A stretch of 64,000 nt of DNA from Thermodesulfovibrionales bacterium (GTDB lineage Bacteria > Nitrospirota > Thermodesulfovibrionia > Thermodesulfovibrionales > Dissulfurispiraceae): positions 1 through 64,000 of the forward strand of contig JAGUWD010000007.1 of assembly GCA_020062545.1 (NCBI GenBank), in the 5' to 3' direction. The position numbers and the translations under genes are program-made. Below, piece after piece: positions 17,193-25,721 of this stretch. The notes beneath the pieces are model-generated. The model made no database searches. It had not been told where the DNA came from and worked only from the letters and a program-made list of their open reading frames with translations. The first letter of the stretch is position 1, and every line of letters begins with the position of its first letter.

Positions 17193-18578
17193 CTAATTCT
17201 TCTTTTGGGAAGGCATATCCTCTTTTGAGGATATGTTGAATTTTTCGAGCCTGTACCAGAATGTTTTATAGCTCATGCCGAGCAAACGGGCTGCCTTTGC
17301 TGCCACATTATTTGCCCTGGTCATTGCCTTTTTGATTAATTCTTTTTCGAGTTCCTCAAAATTTATGCCCTCTTCAGGGATTTCTATATCCAAGATGCCC
17401 TTGTCAGTTGGAAGCCTCAATTCACCCTTAATGTCATCAAGATTTATTATGTCAGTATCACTCATTAAAACAGCCCTTTCGATAACGGATTCCAGTTGCC
17501 TGATGTTGCCGGGCCAGTGGTAATCCATAATCGCCTTTATTGCGCTGTCGCTTATTCCCTTCATCCTTTTACCGAATTCATTGTTATATTTATCAATAAA
17601 GAATCTTACAAGAGATGGAATATCCTCCTTTCTGTCTCTTAAGGGAGGAATGTTAACTGTTACCACCTTAAGCCTGTAGTACAAGTCTTCCCTGAAAGTA
17701 CCCTTTATCACCTCTTTTTCGAGGTCCTTATTGGTTGCTGCTATTATCCTGACATCAACCTTTATGTTGTCTTTTCCACCTACCCTTCTGACCTCTTTAT
17801 CCTGCAGGACTCTTAATATTTTGGTCTGCATCAGAGACGGTAAATCACCAATTTCGTCCAGTAAAAGGGTTCCTTTATCCGATGATTCAAATATTCCTAT
17901 TTTTCTATGAGTAGCGCCGGTAAATGCACCCGGCTCATAGCCGAAGAGTTCGCTTTCGATGAGGTTTTCTGGTATGGCCGCACAATTAATGGCAGTAAAT
18001 GGACCCGTCCGACGCGGACTGTTATAATGGATTGCCCGTGCAATAAGCTCCTTTCCTGTACCACTTTCCCCCTGTATCAATACGGTTACGGAGGTCGGGG
18101 TTACCTTCCTGACCACCTCCATAGCTGCCTTCATGTTTTTGGATTCACCGACAATTCCCTCTATCTTGAACTTTTCAAAGAGTGCATCCTGTAATCTGAT
18201 ATTCTCTTTTAATAACTCCATTCTCTCTGAGGCTTTTTTAACAGTGAGAACAATGGCATCCTTTTCAAGAGGCTTTGTGAGGTAATCGAATGCACCTTTT
18301 TTCATTGCCTCCACTGCCGAGGATATGGTGCCGTAAGCTGTCATGATAATAACTGCAGGCTTGATCAAATCATCCGGAATGGTATCCAGAAGCTGCATAC
18401 CGCTCATGCCGCCCATCTTGAGGTCTGTTATGACCACATCTGGATTTAAGGCTTTTATAAGTTTGATCCCGTCTTCTGCCGAAGGAGCCGTATGGACTTC
18501 ATACCCCTCACCTTCAAGAATGGTTTGCAGTATGTCCCTCTGACGATGTTCATCATCAATTACGATTATTACAGACAT
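17193..18578 (-). CDS. Sigma54-dependent response regulator (NtrC family)
   Basis: A 461-aa activator. The receiver domain spans residues 1-120 with phospho-acceptor D52 in VVITDLKMGG. The AAA+ domain has Walker A GESGTGKE, the sigma54-contact loop GAFTGA, Walker B LLLDEIGDL and the arginine-finger region RVIAATNKDLE-type segment. The C-terminal Fis-type helix-turn-helix reads AAKAARLLGMSYKTFWYRLE. It is the partner of the histidine kinase encoded 2 bases upstream. Targets cannot be read from sequence; the adjacent small exported-protein gene is one candidate. Confidence 0.95.
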   Translation of the reverse strand: MSVIIVIDDEHRQRDILQTILEGEGYEVHTAPSAEDGIKLIKALNPDVVITDLKMGGMSGMQLLDTIPDDLIKPAVIIMTAYGTISSAVEAMKKGAFDYLTKPLEKDAIVLTVKKASERMELLKENIRLQDALFEKFKIEGIVGESKNMKAAMEVVRKVTPTSVTVLIQGESGTGKELIARAIHYNSPRRTGPFTAINCAAIPENLIESELFGYEPGAFTGATHRKIGIFESSDKGTLLLDEIGDLPSLMQTKILRVLQDKEVRRVGGKDNIKVDVRIIAATNKDLEKEVIKGTFREDLYYRLKVVTVNIPPLRDRKEDIPSLVRFFIDKYNNEFGKRMKGISDSAIKAIMDYHWPGNIRQLESVIERAVLMSDTDIINLDDIKGELRLPTDKGILDIEIPEEGINFEELEKELIKKAMTRANNVAAKAARLLGMSYKTFWYRLEKFNISSKEDMPSQKKN

Positions 18579-18580
18579 AA

Positions 18581-20035
18581 CTATGAACCCCCTTTTGGCA
18601 ATGGAAGGATCAGTTTTACATCGCTGCCCTTGCCTTCGGTGCTGTCGAACTCAACTCTTCCGCCATGTTCCTCCATAACCCGCATCGTCATGGGTAATCC
18701 GAGACCAAGACCGTTCTGCTTTGTAGAAAAAAACGGCTCAAATATCCTTGGAAGGTTTGCTTGCGATACCCCGATACCACTGTCTTTTATGGATAAAACA
18801 AACTCTTTACCGACAATTTCTGTTTTGATTGCAAGTGTCTTTTCTTGCGATGTCTCCATTGCATGAAATGCATTGGCAATGATATTCAATATGCATGATT
18901 TAAAGAGGTCTGTGTCAACATTGATTTCAACTTCAGCAGAGTAATCTTTGATAATGCTTATCCCGTCTGCCTCTGCCTTTGCCCAGATAAGTGCCATAAC
19001 ATCTTCCATGAGATGCGAGGACATCACTTTGTGAAGGTTAAGCTTAATCGGTCTGCTGTAATCGAGGAAATCATTTACCAGCTTATTAAGCCTGTGTACC
19101 TCCTGTTTTATGCCGCTTATGAGATTGTCAAACCTTTTTCTATCCCCTTCGTCTTTCGGCGGATATTTTTCGCCTATATGATCAACGCTCAGGCTGATAA
19201 AATTCAGGGGATTTCTGATCTCATGGGCAATATTCCTCGAAAGCTGTCCCAATCCCGAAAGATGTTCGGCCTCTCTCAGTTTTTCTTCCAGAGTTCGTGT
19301 TTCTTGCAGCTTTTGTACCATGAAATTAAAGCTTTCCGAGAGTTGTCCGATTTCATCCCTGCTCTTTACAGGTATATTCTGATTTAAGTCTCCAGCTGCA
19401 ACCCTCATGGCTGCATCCACCACATTCTGGATTGGCTGTGTATATCGTCTGGAAAGAATTAATGTCATAATAATGCCTATCCCGAAGACAAAAAGAGTTA
19501 CGATAATCCTTTTCAGTGCATTAATCCTGAGAATCTTAGAGAAGTCGTCCTTGTTTATCTTTAAATGAATATAGCCGTACTGTGTATTTTCTGCAACAAC
19601 AGGCACTATTATATTATATGTGCTTCCTTCATCAGAAATAGGCTCACCCAATTCTGCCCTGATGATGAGTTCCTTTCTCTTGTGGGTAATGGGCTGGCCT
19701 ACCTTTGCAAGATTACTGCTTGCCACGATCTCGTCTGCATTACTTATTATGGATATCTCTTTAACACCCTTTGCATTGAGTTCTTTTAGATATTTTGAAA
19801 GCCTTGCCTCATCAGTAGCCCCTGATGCTGTGACCTCTTCAACACCCACCTGTATAGCCTTCGTAAGCTCCATTGTCTGTCTTTCCAGTTCTCTGAAAAG
19901 GGCCTGCTCTGACTGTGAGTAAAGGAACATGAGCACCGAAATGAGGATAAAGCTGAGAAAAAGCATCATGAATACGAGTTTTCTGTTAAGGGAAAGATTG
20001 TAGGAGAGTTTTTTAAACATACCAAATAATAACAT
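18581..20035 (-). CDS. Sensor histidine kinase (NtrB/ZraS-like)
   Basis: A 484-aa membrane kinase. A transmembrane segment at about residues 18-38 and another near 170-190 flank a periplasmic sensor of about 130 residues. HAMP follows (RRYTQPIQNVVDAAMRVAAG), then HisKA with NIAHEIRNPLNF (phospho-His) and a HATPase with DSGIGVS and GLGLGLPM. It partners the downstream NtrC-type regulator, from which it is separated by only 2 bases. An alternative start at 20020 (MFKKLSYN) is possible; neither start has a good ribosome site. Confidence 0.93.
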   Translation of the reverse strand: MLLFGMFKKLSYNLSLNRKLVFMMLFLSFILISVLMFLYSQSEQALFRELERQTMELTKAIQVGVEEVTASGATDEARLSKYLKELNAKGVKEISIISNADEIVASSNLAKVGQPITHKRKELIIRAELGEPISDEGSTYNIIVPVVAENTQYGYIHLKINKDDFSKILRINALKRIIVTLFVFGIGIIMTLILSRRYTQPIQNVVDAAMRVAAGDLNQNIPVKSRDEIGQLSESFNFMVQKLQETRTLEEKLREAEHLSGLGQLSRNIAHEIRNPLNFISLSVDHIGEKYPPKDEGDRKRFDNLISGIKQEVHRLNKLVNDFLDYSRPIKLNLHKVMSSHLMEDVMALIWAKAEADGISIIKDYSAEVEINVDTDLFKSCILNIIANAFHAMETSQEKTLAIKTEIVGKEFVLSIKDSGIGVSQANLPRIFEPFFSTKQNGLGLGLPMTMRVMEEHGGRVEFDSTEGKGSDVKLILPLPKGGS

Positions 20036-20056
20036 AGTATAATAATATAACTACAA

Positions 20057-20755
20057 ATGCTTATAGAAAACGCATCAAACATACTCAAAAAGATAAGTCA
20101 TGCTGCAATGCGTGCAGGCAGAAGCCCTGATGAAGTAAAACTCATTGCTGTTACAAAAACAGTCGGAATAGAAACCATAAAAGAGGCAATAGATGCAGGG
20201 TTGAGGGTATTTGGTGAAAACAGGGTTCAGGAGGCACAGAAAAAAATTTCAGATTTGAAATTTGAAATTTCGAATTCAAATATCGAGTGGCATTTGATAG
20301 GACATCTGCAAAAGAACAAGGCAAAATATGCAGTGCAATTATTCGATCTAATTCATACTGTTGATTCGGTCGAGCTTGCAGAAGAACTCAACAAACAGGC
20401 AGGAAAAATAGGAAAGATACAAAGGGTTCTTGTTCAGGTAAAATTATCTGAAGAGGAGACAAAGCACGGGATTTCTAAAGATGAGCTTACCCTGTTGCTT
20501 GAGGGAATAAATAAACTGAAAAACTTAAAAGTTGAAGGTTTAATGACAATGCCACCGTTTTTTGAAGACCCTGAAAAGGCAAGGCCATATTTTAAGAGGT
20601 TAAGAGAGATAAGAGATAACATTAACTCGTCACGCATTACGCATTACGCATTACGCGAACTCTCCATGGGCATGTCAAATGACTTTGAGGTTGCAATAGA
20701 GGAAGGGGCAACAATGGTGAGGATAGGGACGGCAATATTCGGAGAAAGGAAGTAA
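20057..20755 (+). CDS. yggS: PLP homeostasis protein, YggS family
   Basis: A 232-aa fold-type III PLP protein involved in pyridoxal phosphate and amino acid homeostasis. The PLP lysine is in LIAVTKTV (K34), followed by FGENRVQEAQ, WHLIGHLQKNK, SMGMSNDFEVAIEEGATMVRIGTAIFG. Two loops are made of short tandem repeats in DNA: about residues 63-75 (KISDLKFEISNSN) and 190-199 (NSSRITHYAL), just where the family has short variable loops. A perfect TATAAT at 20038-20043 lies 13 bases before the ATG with no ribosome site, so the leader may be only a few bases. Confidence 0.93.
   Translation: MLIENASNILKKISHAAMRAGRSPDEVKLIAVTKTVGIETIKEAIDAGLRVFGENRVQEAQKKISDLKFEISNSNIEWHLIGHLQKNKAKYAVQLFDLIHTVDSVELAEELNKQAGKIGKIQRVLVQVKLSEEETKHGISKDELTLLLEGINKLKNLKVEGLMTMPPFFEDPEKARPYFKRLREIRDNINSSRITHYALRELSMGMSNDFEVAIEEGATMVRIGTAIFGERK
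20246..20282 (+). repeat. Short-period repeat inside yggS (first)
   Basis: The bases TTTGAAA, TTTGAAA and TTTCGAA recur with a 7-base step and with complementary drift at the end. They encode a loop of YggS without breaking the frame. Confidence 0.6.
20631..20656 (+). repeat. Short tandem repeat inside yggS (second)
   Basis: GCATTACG is repeated three times in succession (unit 8 bases) and encodes RITHYAL just before the conserved SMGMS motif. Homologues lack this extra peptide as far as I recall. Confidence 0.75.
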
Positions 20756-20760
20756 GGGCA

Positions 20761-20789
20761 TTGATTTGGTGTGCTATAAGTGTTACACT
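20761..20789 (+). promoter_or_regulatory. Promoter of the toxin-antitoxin/RM operon
   Basis: TTGATT (20761-20766) and TACACT (20784-20789) are 17 bases apart, directly after yggS. GTGT and ACAC words around the -10 could be part of an antitoxin operator. Confidence 0.45.
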
Positions 20790-20812
20790 ATTTTTACAGG
20801 AGGTGATTGGCG

Positions 20813-21037
20813 ATGCCGACAAAGAATCCGAGAATTAATGTGGTGCTTGAAATGCCCCTCTATAAAAGCGTTCAACATCTTGCAGACAAAGAAGGTGTGT
20901 CTCTCTCTTTAAAAGTTCGTGACCTTATAAAAGAAGCTCTGGAATTAGAGGAAGATGCCGCCTTAGCTGCATTCGCAGAAAAGAGGGAGAAGACATTTAG
21001 CAAAGCAAAGACATTAAAACACAGCGAGGTCTGGTAG
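20813..21037 (+). CDS. Antitoxin of a ParE/RelE-type pair
   Basis: A 74-aa protein with a ribbon-helix-helix-like N-terminus (NPRINVVLEMPLYKSVQHLA, then GVSLSLKVRDLIKEALE) and a charged C-terminal tail that would wrap the toxin. The ATG at 20813 is supported by AGGAGG 9 bases upstream; a TTG at 20807 is also in frame. The toxin gene starts 2 bases after its stop. Expected to repress its own promoter. Confidence 0.8.
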   Translation: MPTKNPRINVVLEMPLYKSVQHLADKEGVSLSLKVRDLIKEALELEEDAALAAFAEKREKTFSKAKTLKHSEVW

Positions 21038-21039
21038 AT

Positions 21040-21333
21040 TTGCTATTTGAACTTAGATATCACCCTGATGTTAAGACACTTGATATACCGTTGCTTAACG
21101 AGCGAATAAAAAAACGCATTAAAACAGCCATAGAATCCCGCCTCGCAACAGCGCCACATCAATATGGAGAGCCGTTGAGAAAAACACTTAAAGGCTACTG
21201 GAAATTGAGAGTCGGAGATTACAGAGTAGTATTTAAGATTGTAGATAACGAAATTTGGATATTTGGGATTATCCATAGGAAGCAGGTTTATGAGTCGATA
21301 GAAAAAAGGGTAAATGCTGAAAACATATTTTAA
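21040..21333 (+). CDS. ParE/RelE-family toxin
   Basis: A 97-aa protein starting with TTG. The core YGEPLRKTLKGYWKLRVGDY followed by RVVFKIVDNEIWIFGIIHRK is the standard RelE/ParE fold signature (LKG-x-WKLRVGDYRVxF). It may be a gyrase poison or a ribosome-dependent RNase; the sequence alone does not decide. Its 3' end overlaps the start of the restriction-modification gene by 20 bases, an unusual physical coupling of toxin-antitoxin and restriction genes. Confidence 0.9.
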   Translation: MLFELRYHPDVKTLDIPLLNERIKKRIKTAIESRLATAPHQYGEPLRKTLKGYWKLRVGDYRVVFKIVDNEIWIFGIIHRKQVYESIEKRVNAENIF

Positions 21334-24300
21334 GCGCATATCCGATGTTGCAAACAGGGGAGATGCAAGAGAGGAAAGCTACTATTCCTCACTCGAAGAA
21401 CTCCTGAAAAGCTATGCTGTTTCAGTTGGCAAAAAACAAATTTATATTACCACTCTTCCTAAAAAAACAGATGCCGGGAATCCTGATTTCAGAGTATGGG
21501 ATGGAAAGCAGCAGATTATCGGCTACATCGAAGCCAAAGCTCCAGCTATAGAATATTTAGACCAGATTCAAGCAACAGACCAGTTAAAACGTTATTTGCA
21601 TACATTTCCGAATCTATTACTTACCAACTTCTTTGAATTCAGACTCTATAGAAATGGCGCTCTGATAGACAAGGTTTTTATCGGCAGACCTTATCATATC
21701 TATAAGCTCAAATCTGTCCCTCTGGTTGAAAATGAAGAAAAGTTTTTAAATCTTCTTGAGAAATTTTTCTCATTCTCTTTGCCGAAAGTATATGATGCCA
21801 GAAATCTTGCGATAGAGCTTGCTAAAAGGACACGTTTCCTCAAGGATGAAGTAATTGCACAGGAACTGGAAGAGGAAGAGAAAAAAGGCAAGGGGAATAT
21901 ACTCAATTTCTATAAAGTTTTTAAAGACCATTTAATAAGCGGGCTTACGAAAGAGGATTTTGCAGACCTTTATTCACAGACTATCACCTATGGACTTTTT
22001 GCTGCCCGCACAAGGACAGAAAATGGTTTTAACAGAAAGCTTGCATATGACAGGATTCCAAAGACAATCGGGATTTTAAAGGATGTTTTTAAGTTCATCT
22101 CATTGGGCGATTTGCCGCAACAGATGGAATGGATTATCGATGATATTTCGGAGGTACTTGCTACCACTGATGTCTATAAGCTACTCGATGAATATTTTAA
22201 CAAGCATAAGGGGAAAGACCCTATTGTTCATTTTTATGAAACCTTTCTCGCAGAATATGACCCGAAAACAAGAGAAAAAAGAGGCGTCTATTATACACCA
22301 GAGCCTGTGGTCTCTTACATTGTACGATCACTTCATCATATCCTGAAAGAGCATTTTGATAAAAAAGACGGTTTTGCAAGTCAGTCTGTAACAGTCCTTG
22401 ACCCTGCAGCAGGCACACTCACCTTTCTTGCAGAGGCTGCGCATCTGGCAGTTGAAGAATTCACTTCAAAATATGGAGAAGGAAAGAGAAAGGGTTTTAT
22501 TAAAGAACATATACTCAAAAACTTCTATGCCTTTGAGCTTATGATGGCTCCTTATGCAATAGGTCACTTGAAGATGTCTTTTTTGCTTGAAGAGCTTGGA
22601 TATAAGCTTCAAGCAGACGACAGGTTCAAGCTCTATTTAACTAATACACTTGAAATGGAAGAACTTGCACAGACAGAACTTCCCGGCATGGTTTCACTTT
22701 CAGAAGAATCGCATTTGGCAGGAAAGGTTAAAAAAGAACAGCCTATTTTAGTTATCCTTGGCAATCCGCCTTACTCAGGGCACTCATCAAATATCGGAGA
22801 TTGGATATCTAAAGAGATAAAAACTTATTTTCAGGTTGACGGCAAACCGCTTGGCGAGAAAAATCCAAAATGGCTGCAGGACGACTATGTTAAGTTTATC
22901 CGCTTTGCGCAATGGAAGATTGACCAGGCTGGCGAAGGGGTTTTGGGCTTTATAACAAATCATAGTTATTTTGATAACCCAACCTTTAGAGGAATGAGGC
23001 AGTCTTTGATGAAGAGCTTTGATGAAATATATCTGCTCGACCTTCACGGAAACAGTCTAAAGAAAGAAAAATGCCCTGATGGCAGTAAAGATGAAAATGT
23101 CTTTGACATTCAACAAGGCGTTGCTATTGCGCTGTTTATCAAGAAAAAAGACGGTGCATCTGTCATTCCCGCTCGTCAGGAATCTTTCTTAAAGAAGGAT
23201 GCCGGACAAGCCGGCATGACAACAAAAGAGGGGTGTAAGATTTCACATTCGGAACTGTGGGGTATCAGAGAAGACAAATATGCATGGCTTAACAAACACG
23301 ATGTTAAAACAACAAAGTGGAAGACAATCAAGCCTAAGTCTGAGTTTTATCTTTTTATACCGAGAGATGAAGGACTTTTAAAACAATACGAAAAGTATCC
23401 TAAGATTACTGATATTTTCCCTGTAAATAGTGTCGGTATTGTTACGGCAAGGGACAACTTGACCATAAAATGGACATCTCATGAGATATGGCAAACTATT
23501 ATGAATTTTGTAAAACTCGATACAGAGTTAGCACGTCAAGCTTATAACCTTGGTGCTGATGTAAGAGACTGGAAAGTTGAACTTGCTCAGAAAGACTTAA
23601 AAGAAAACGGTTTAGATAAAAAAAGAATAGTTCCGATTTTATATAGACCTTTTGATATAAGATATACATATTACACTGGCAAATCTCGGGGTTTTCATTG
23701 TATGCCTCGTCCTGAAGTCATGCAGCATATGATGAGAGAAAATTTAGGATTGGTGCTTGCAAAGCGATATTCTATTGGCGAATATAATTATGCCTTTGTA
23801 GGTAATGGTATTATAGAAGGTCATGTTTTATCTGGGCAGCAAGGAATTACCTATAATTTCCCCCTTTATCTATATCAGCAAAAAGACAAACCTAAAAAGA
23901 AATCTCTAAGCAGCATTATGATGTTTTTTGAGCCGCAGGCAGAGTATGGTGTAAGAAAACCGAATCTGTTACCGGCATTGCTTGAAAGGCTATCGAAAGT
24001 ATACAAGAAAACACCAACACCTGAAGAAATCTTTTTTTATATCTATGCTGTGCTGTATTCGAATATTTACAGAACAAAATATGCAGAGTTCTTAAAGATA
24101 GATTTCCCGAGAATCCCTTTCACAAGCGGTTATAAGACATTTAAAAAATTAGCTGACTATGGTGAAAGGCTTGTTGAATTTCACCTTCTGAAATCATCGG
24201 AGATTGATACCCCGATTGCCAGATTTCAGGGTGAGGGAGATGATAAGGTTGAAAAGCTGAGATATGAAAAAGGGAAACTCTACATAAATAATGACCAGTA

Positions 24301-24517
24301 TTTTGAAGGAATTCCTTTAGAGGTTTGGAAATATCAGGTCGGCGGCTATCAGGTCTGCGAAAAATGGCTGAAAGACAGAAAGGGCAGGACATTATCTTTA
24401 GAAGAAATAAAGCATTACTGCAATCTTGCCACAGCCCTGAAAAGGACAATAGAAATCCAGGCAAAAATAGATAGCGCATATCCAGATATCGAAAAGGAAA
24501 TAATTGATTTTCTGTAA
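21314..24517 (+). CDS. Single-chain restriction-modification enzyme (type IIG/ISP-like)
   Basis: A 1067-aa protein combining a nuclease and an N6-adenine methyltransferase. The N-terminal PD-(D/E)XK site is GNPDFRVWD with D58 and GYIEAKAP with E73 and K75. The methyltransferase region has VYYTPEPVVSYIV, motif I VLDPAAGTLTF near residue 361 and motif IV GNPPYSGHS at 483. The C-terminal part probably holds the target recognition domain. No helicase motifs are seen. A palindromic repeat inserted at codons about 614-638 encodes VIPARQESFLKKDAGQAGM, in a surface loop by position. It is translated from within the toxin gene and lies between yggS and proC. Confidence 0.9.
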   Translation: MLKTYFKRISDVANRGDAREESYYSSLEELLKSYAVSVGKKQIYITTLPKKTDAGNPDFRVWDGKQQIIGYIEAKAPAIEYLDQIQATDQLKRYLHTFPNLLLTNFFEFRLYRNGALIDKVFIGRPYHIYKLKSVPLVENEEKFLNLLEKFFSFSLPKVYDARNLAIELAKRTRFLKDEVIAQELEEEEKKGKGNILNFYKVFKDHLISGLTKEDFADLYSQTITYGLFAARTRTENGFNRKLAYDRIPKTIGILKDVFKFISLGDLPQQMEWIIDDISEVLATTDVYKLLDEYFNKHKGKDPIVHFYETFLAEYDPKTREKRGVYYTPEPVVSYIVRSLHHILKEHFDKKDGFASQSVTVLDPAAGTLTFLAEAAHLAVEEFTSKYGEGKRKGFIKEHILKNFYAFELMMAPYAIGHLKMSFLLEELGYKLQADDRFKLYLTNTLEMEELAQTELPGMVSLSEESHLAGKVKKEQPILVILGNPPYSGHSSNIGDWISKEIKTYFQVDGKPLGEKNPKWLQDDYVKFIRFAQWKIDQAGEGVLGFITNHSYFDNPTFRGMRQSLMKSFDEIYLLDLHGNSLKKEKCPDGSKDENVFDIQQGVAIALFIKKKDGASVIPARQESFLKKDAGQAGMTTKEGCKISHSELWGIREDKYAWLNKHDVKTTKWKTIKPKSEFYLFIPRDEGLLKQYEKYPKITDIFPVNSVGIVTARDNLTIKWTSHEIWQTIMNFVKLDTELARQAYNLGADVRDWKVELAQKDLKENGLDKKRIVPILYRPFDIRYTYYTGKSRGFHCMPRPEVMQHMMRENLGLVLAKRYSIGEYNYAFVGNGIIEGHVLSGQQGITYNFPLYLYQQKDKPKKKSLSSIMMFFEPQAEYGVRKPNLLPALLERLSKVYKKTPTPEEIFFYIYAVLYSNIYRTKYAEFLKIDFPRIPFTSGYKTFKKLADYGERLVEFHLLKSSEIDTPIARFQGEGDDKVEKLRYEKGKLYINNDQYFEGIPLEVWKYQVGGYQVCEKWLKDRKGRTLSLEEIKHYCNLATALKRTIEIQAKIDSAYPDIEKEIIDFL
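23161..23222 (+). repeat. Palindromic element inserted in the RM gene
   Basis: TGTCATTCCCGC at the left is complementary (10 of 12) to GCCGGCATGACA at the right. Inside, ATGCCGG pairs perfectly with CCGGCAT. Elements of the TGTCATTCCCGC type are common intergenic repeats; here one is in frame within a gene. Confidence 0.65.
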
Positions 24518-24579
24518 CAAAAGACAGTAACGAGTTAATAGTAACAAAGACTTGTCACTGCCGTTAAAGGAGGAAATAA

Positions 24580-25374
24580 ATGATTGGTTTTATTGGCGGC
24601 GGGAATATGGCAGAGGCCATTATAAAAGGAGTCAAGGGTCAGGAGTCAGGAGTCAGGAGAGATATTTTAGTATCAGAACCCAGAGAAGACAGGAGGAAAT
24701 ATCTCCAGCAGACCTACGGTATAAAAACAACAGGGTCAAATAAAGAGGTTGCATCTTCATGCAATATAATCATCCTTGCTGTAAAGCCTCAGAACATGGC
24801 AGTAGTCCTCGATGAAATAGCAGATCTGATAACCGAAGACAAAACAGTCGTTTCGATAGCTGCAGGGATAACTCTTTCATATTTACAATCAAAACTGAAA
24901 ACAAAAAAGCTCATCCGTGTAATGCCCAATACGCCTGCTATTGTTCAGGAAGGCATGTCTGTAATGTCTTTATGCGAGTGCTTTTCAGACAGGGACATCG
25001 CAATTGTCAGGGATATCTTTATGTCTGTGGGTAAGGTGCTTACCCTTCCAGAAAAATACATAGATACAGTAACGGCAGTATCAGGAAGCGGGCCTGCATT
25101 TGTGGCATTATTTATAGAGGCTATGATAGAAGCAGGGGGAAAAATGGGACTAAGTAAAGACAATGCATCAGAGCTTGCTATACAGACACTTATAGGTACT
25201 GCAAAGCTCCTTGATACAGGAATGCCTCCTGTAAAGCTCAGAGAAATGGTAACATCTCCGGGGGGCACAACAGCAGCAGGGCTTAAGGTATTTGAAGAAA
25301 AGGGGTTTAAAGATATAGTATATGATGCACTGCACGCAGCCAAAAAACGGGCAGAAGAGCTGGCAAAGGGTTAA
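24580..25374 (+). CDS. proC: Pyrroline-5-carboxylate reductase
   Basis: A 264-aa enzyme making proline from pyrroline-5-carboxylate. The NAD(P)-binding start MIGFIGGGNMAEAIIKG, the VKPQNM segment, RVMPNTPAIVQEGM, AVSGSGPAFVALFIEA and the C-terminal SPGGTTAAGL are all present. Residues about 17-27 (GVKGQESGVRR) come from a DNA tandem repeat of AGTCAGG units occupying the loop after the first helix. AGGAGG lies 7 bases upstream of the ATG. With yggT and divIVA it forms a conserved cluster from which yggS is separated by the RM module. Confidence 0.97.
   Translation: MIGFIGGGNMAEAIIKGVKGQESGVRRDILVSEPREDRRKYLQQTYGIKTTGSNKEVASSCNIIILAVKPQNMAVVLDEIADLITEDKTVVSIAAGITLSYLQSKLKTKKLIRVMPNTPAIVQEGMSVMSLCECFSDRDIAIVRDIFMSVGKVLTLPEKYIDTVTAVSGSGPAFVALFIEAMIEAGGKMGLSKDNASELAIQTLIGTAKLLDTGMPPVKLREMVTSPGGTTAAGLKVFEEKGFKDIVYDALHAAKKRAEELAKG
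24628..24660 (+). repeat. Short tandem repeat inside proC
   Basis: GTCAAGG, GTCAGGA, GTCAGGA, GTCAGGA follow one another with a 7-base step and keep the frame. The encoded GVKGQESGVRR replaces the usual variable loop after the dinucleotide-binding helix. Confidence 0.75.
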
Positions 25375-25406
25375 AAACGAGTAAATAAGTAAATGAGGAG
25401 GGAATA

Positions 25407-25721
25407 ATGTTTATATTCGGCAATTTGGTTTTAGCCGTAGCAAATGTGCTGGACATACTGCTTGATGTCTATAAGTGGGTCATTATAATCGCTGCGATTA
25501 TAAGCTGGGTCAGTCCGGATCCCTACAATCCAATTGTCAGATTCCTTTACTTGGTAACAGAACCTGTTTTAAGACCAATAAGAAGGCTCATCGGCGGGAG
25601 GCTCGGTCCCATAGACATTTCTCCTCTCATAGTAATTCTTGCTATTATATTTATCCAGAAATTCTTGATAAGTTCTTTGATAGAACTGGGCTATAAAATA
25701 AAAGGAGGGGCTGTAATATGA
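25407..25721 (+). CDS. YggT family membrane protein
   Basis: A 104-aa protein with two hydrophobic segments (about residues 10-34 and 68-92) and the family core NPIVRFLYLVTEPVLRPIRR followed by GPIDISPLIVI. YggT proteins have been linked to cell division and osmotic stress, and neighbour divIVA fits a division role. GAGGAGGG lies upstream of the ATG. Its stop overlaps the divIVA start by 4 bases. Confidence 0.92.
   Translation: MFIFGNLVLAVANVLDILLDVYKWVIIIAAIISWVSPDPYNPIVRFLYLVTEPVLRPIRRLIGGRLGPIDISPLIVILAIIFIQKFLISSLIELGYKIKGGAVI

Noticed and set aside
20631-20656. Tandem GCATTACG units as a CRISPR or minisatellite locus
   Set aside because: Only three 8-base units, no spacers, and in frame within yggS.
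24945-25343. 132-codon minus-strand frame
   Set aside because: Antisense to the well-supported proC.
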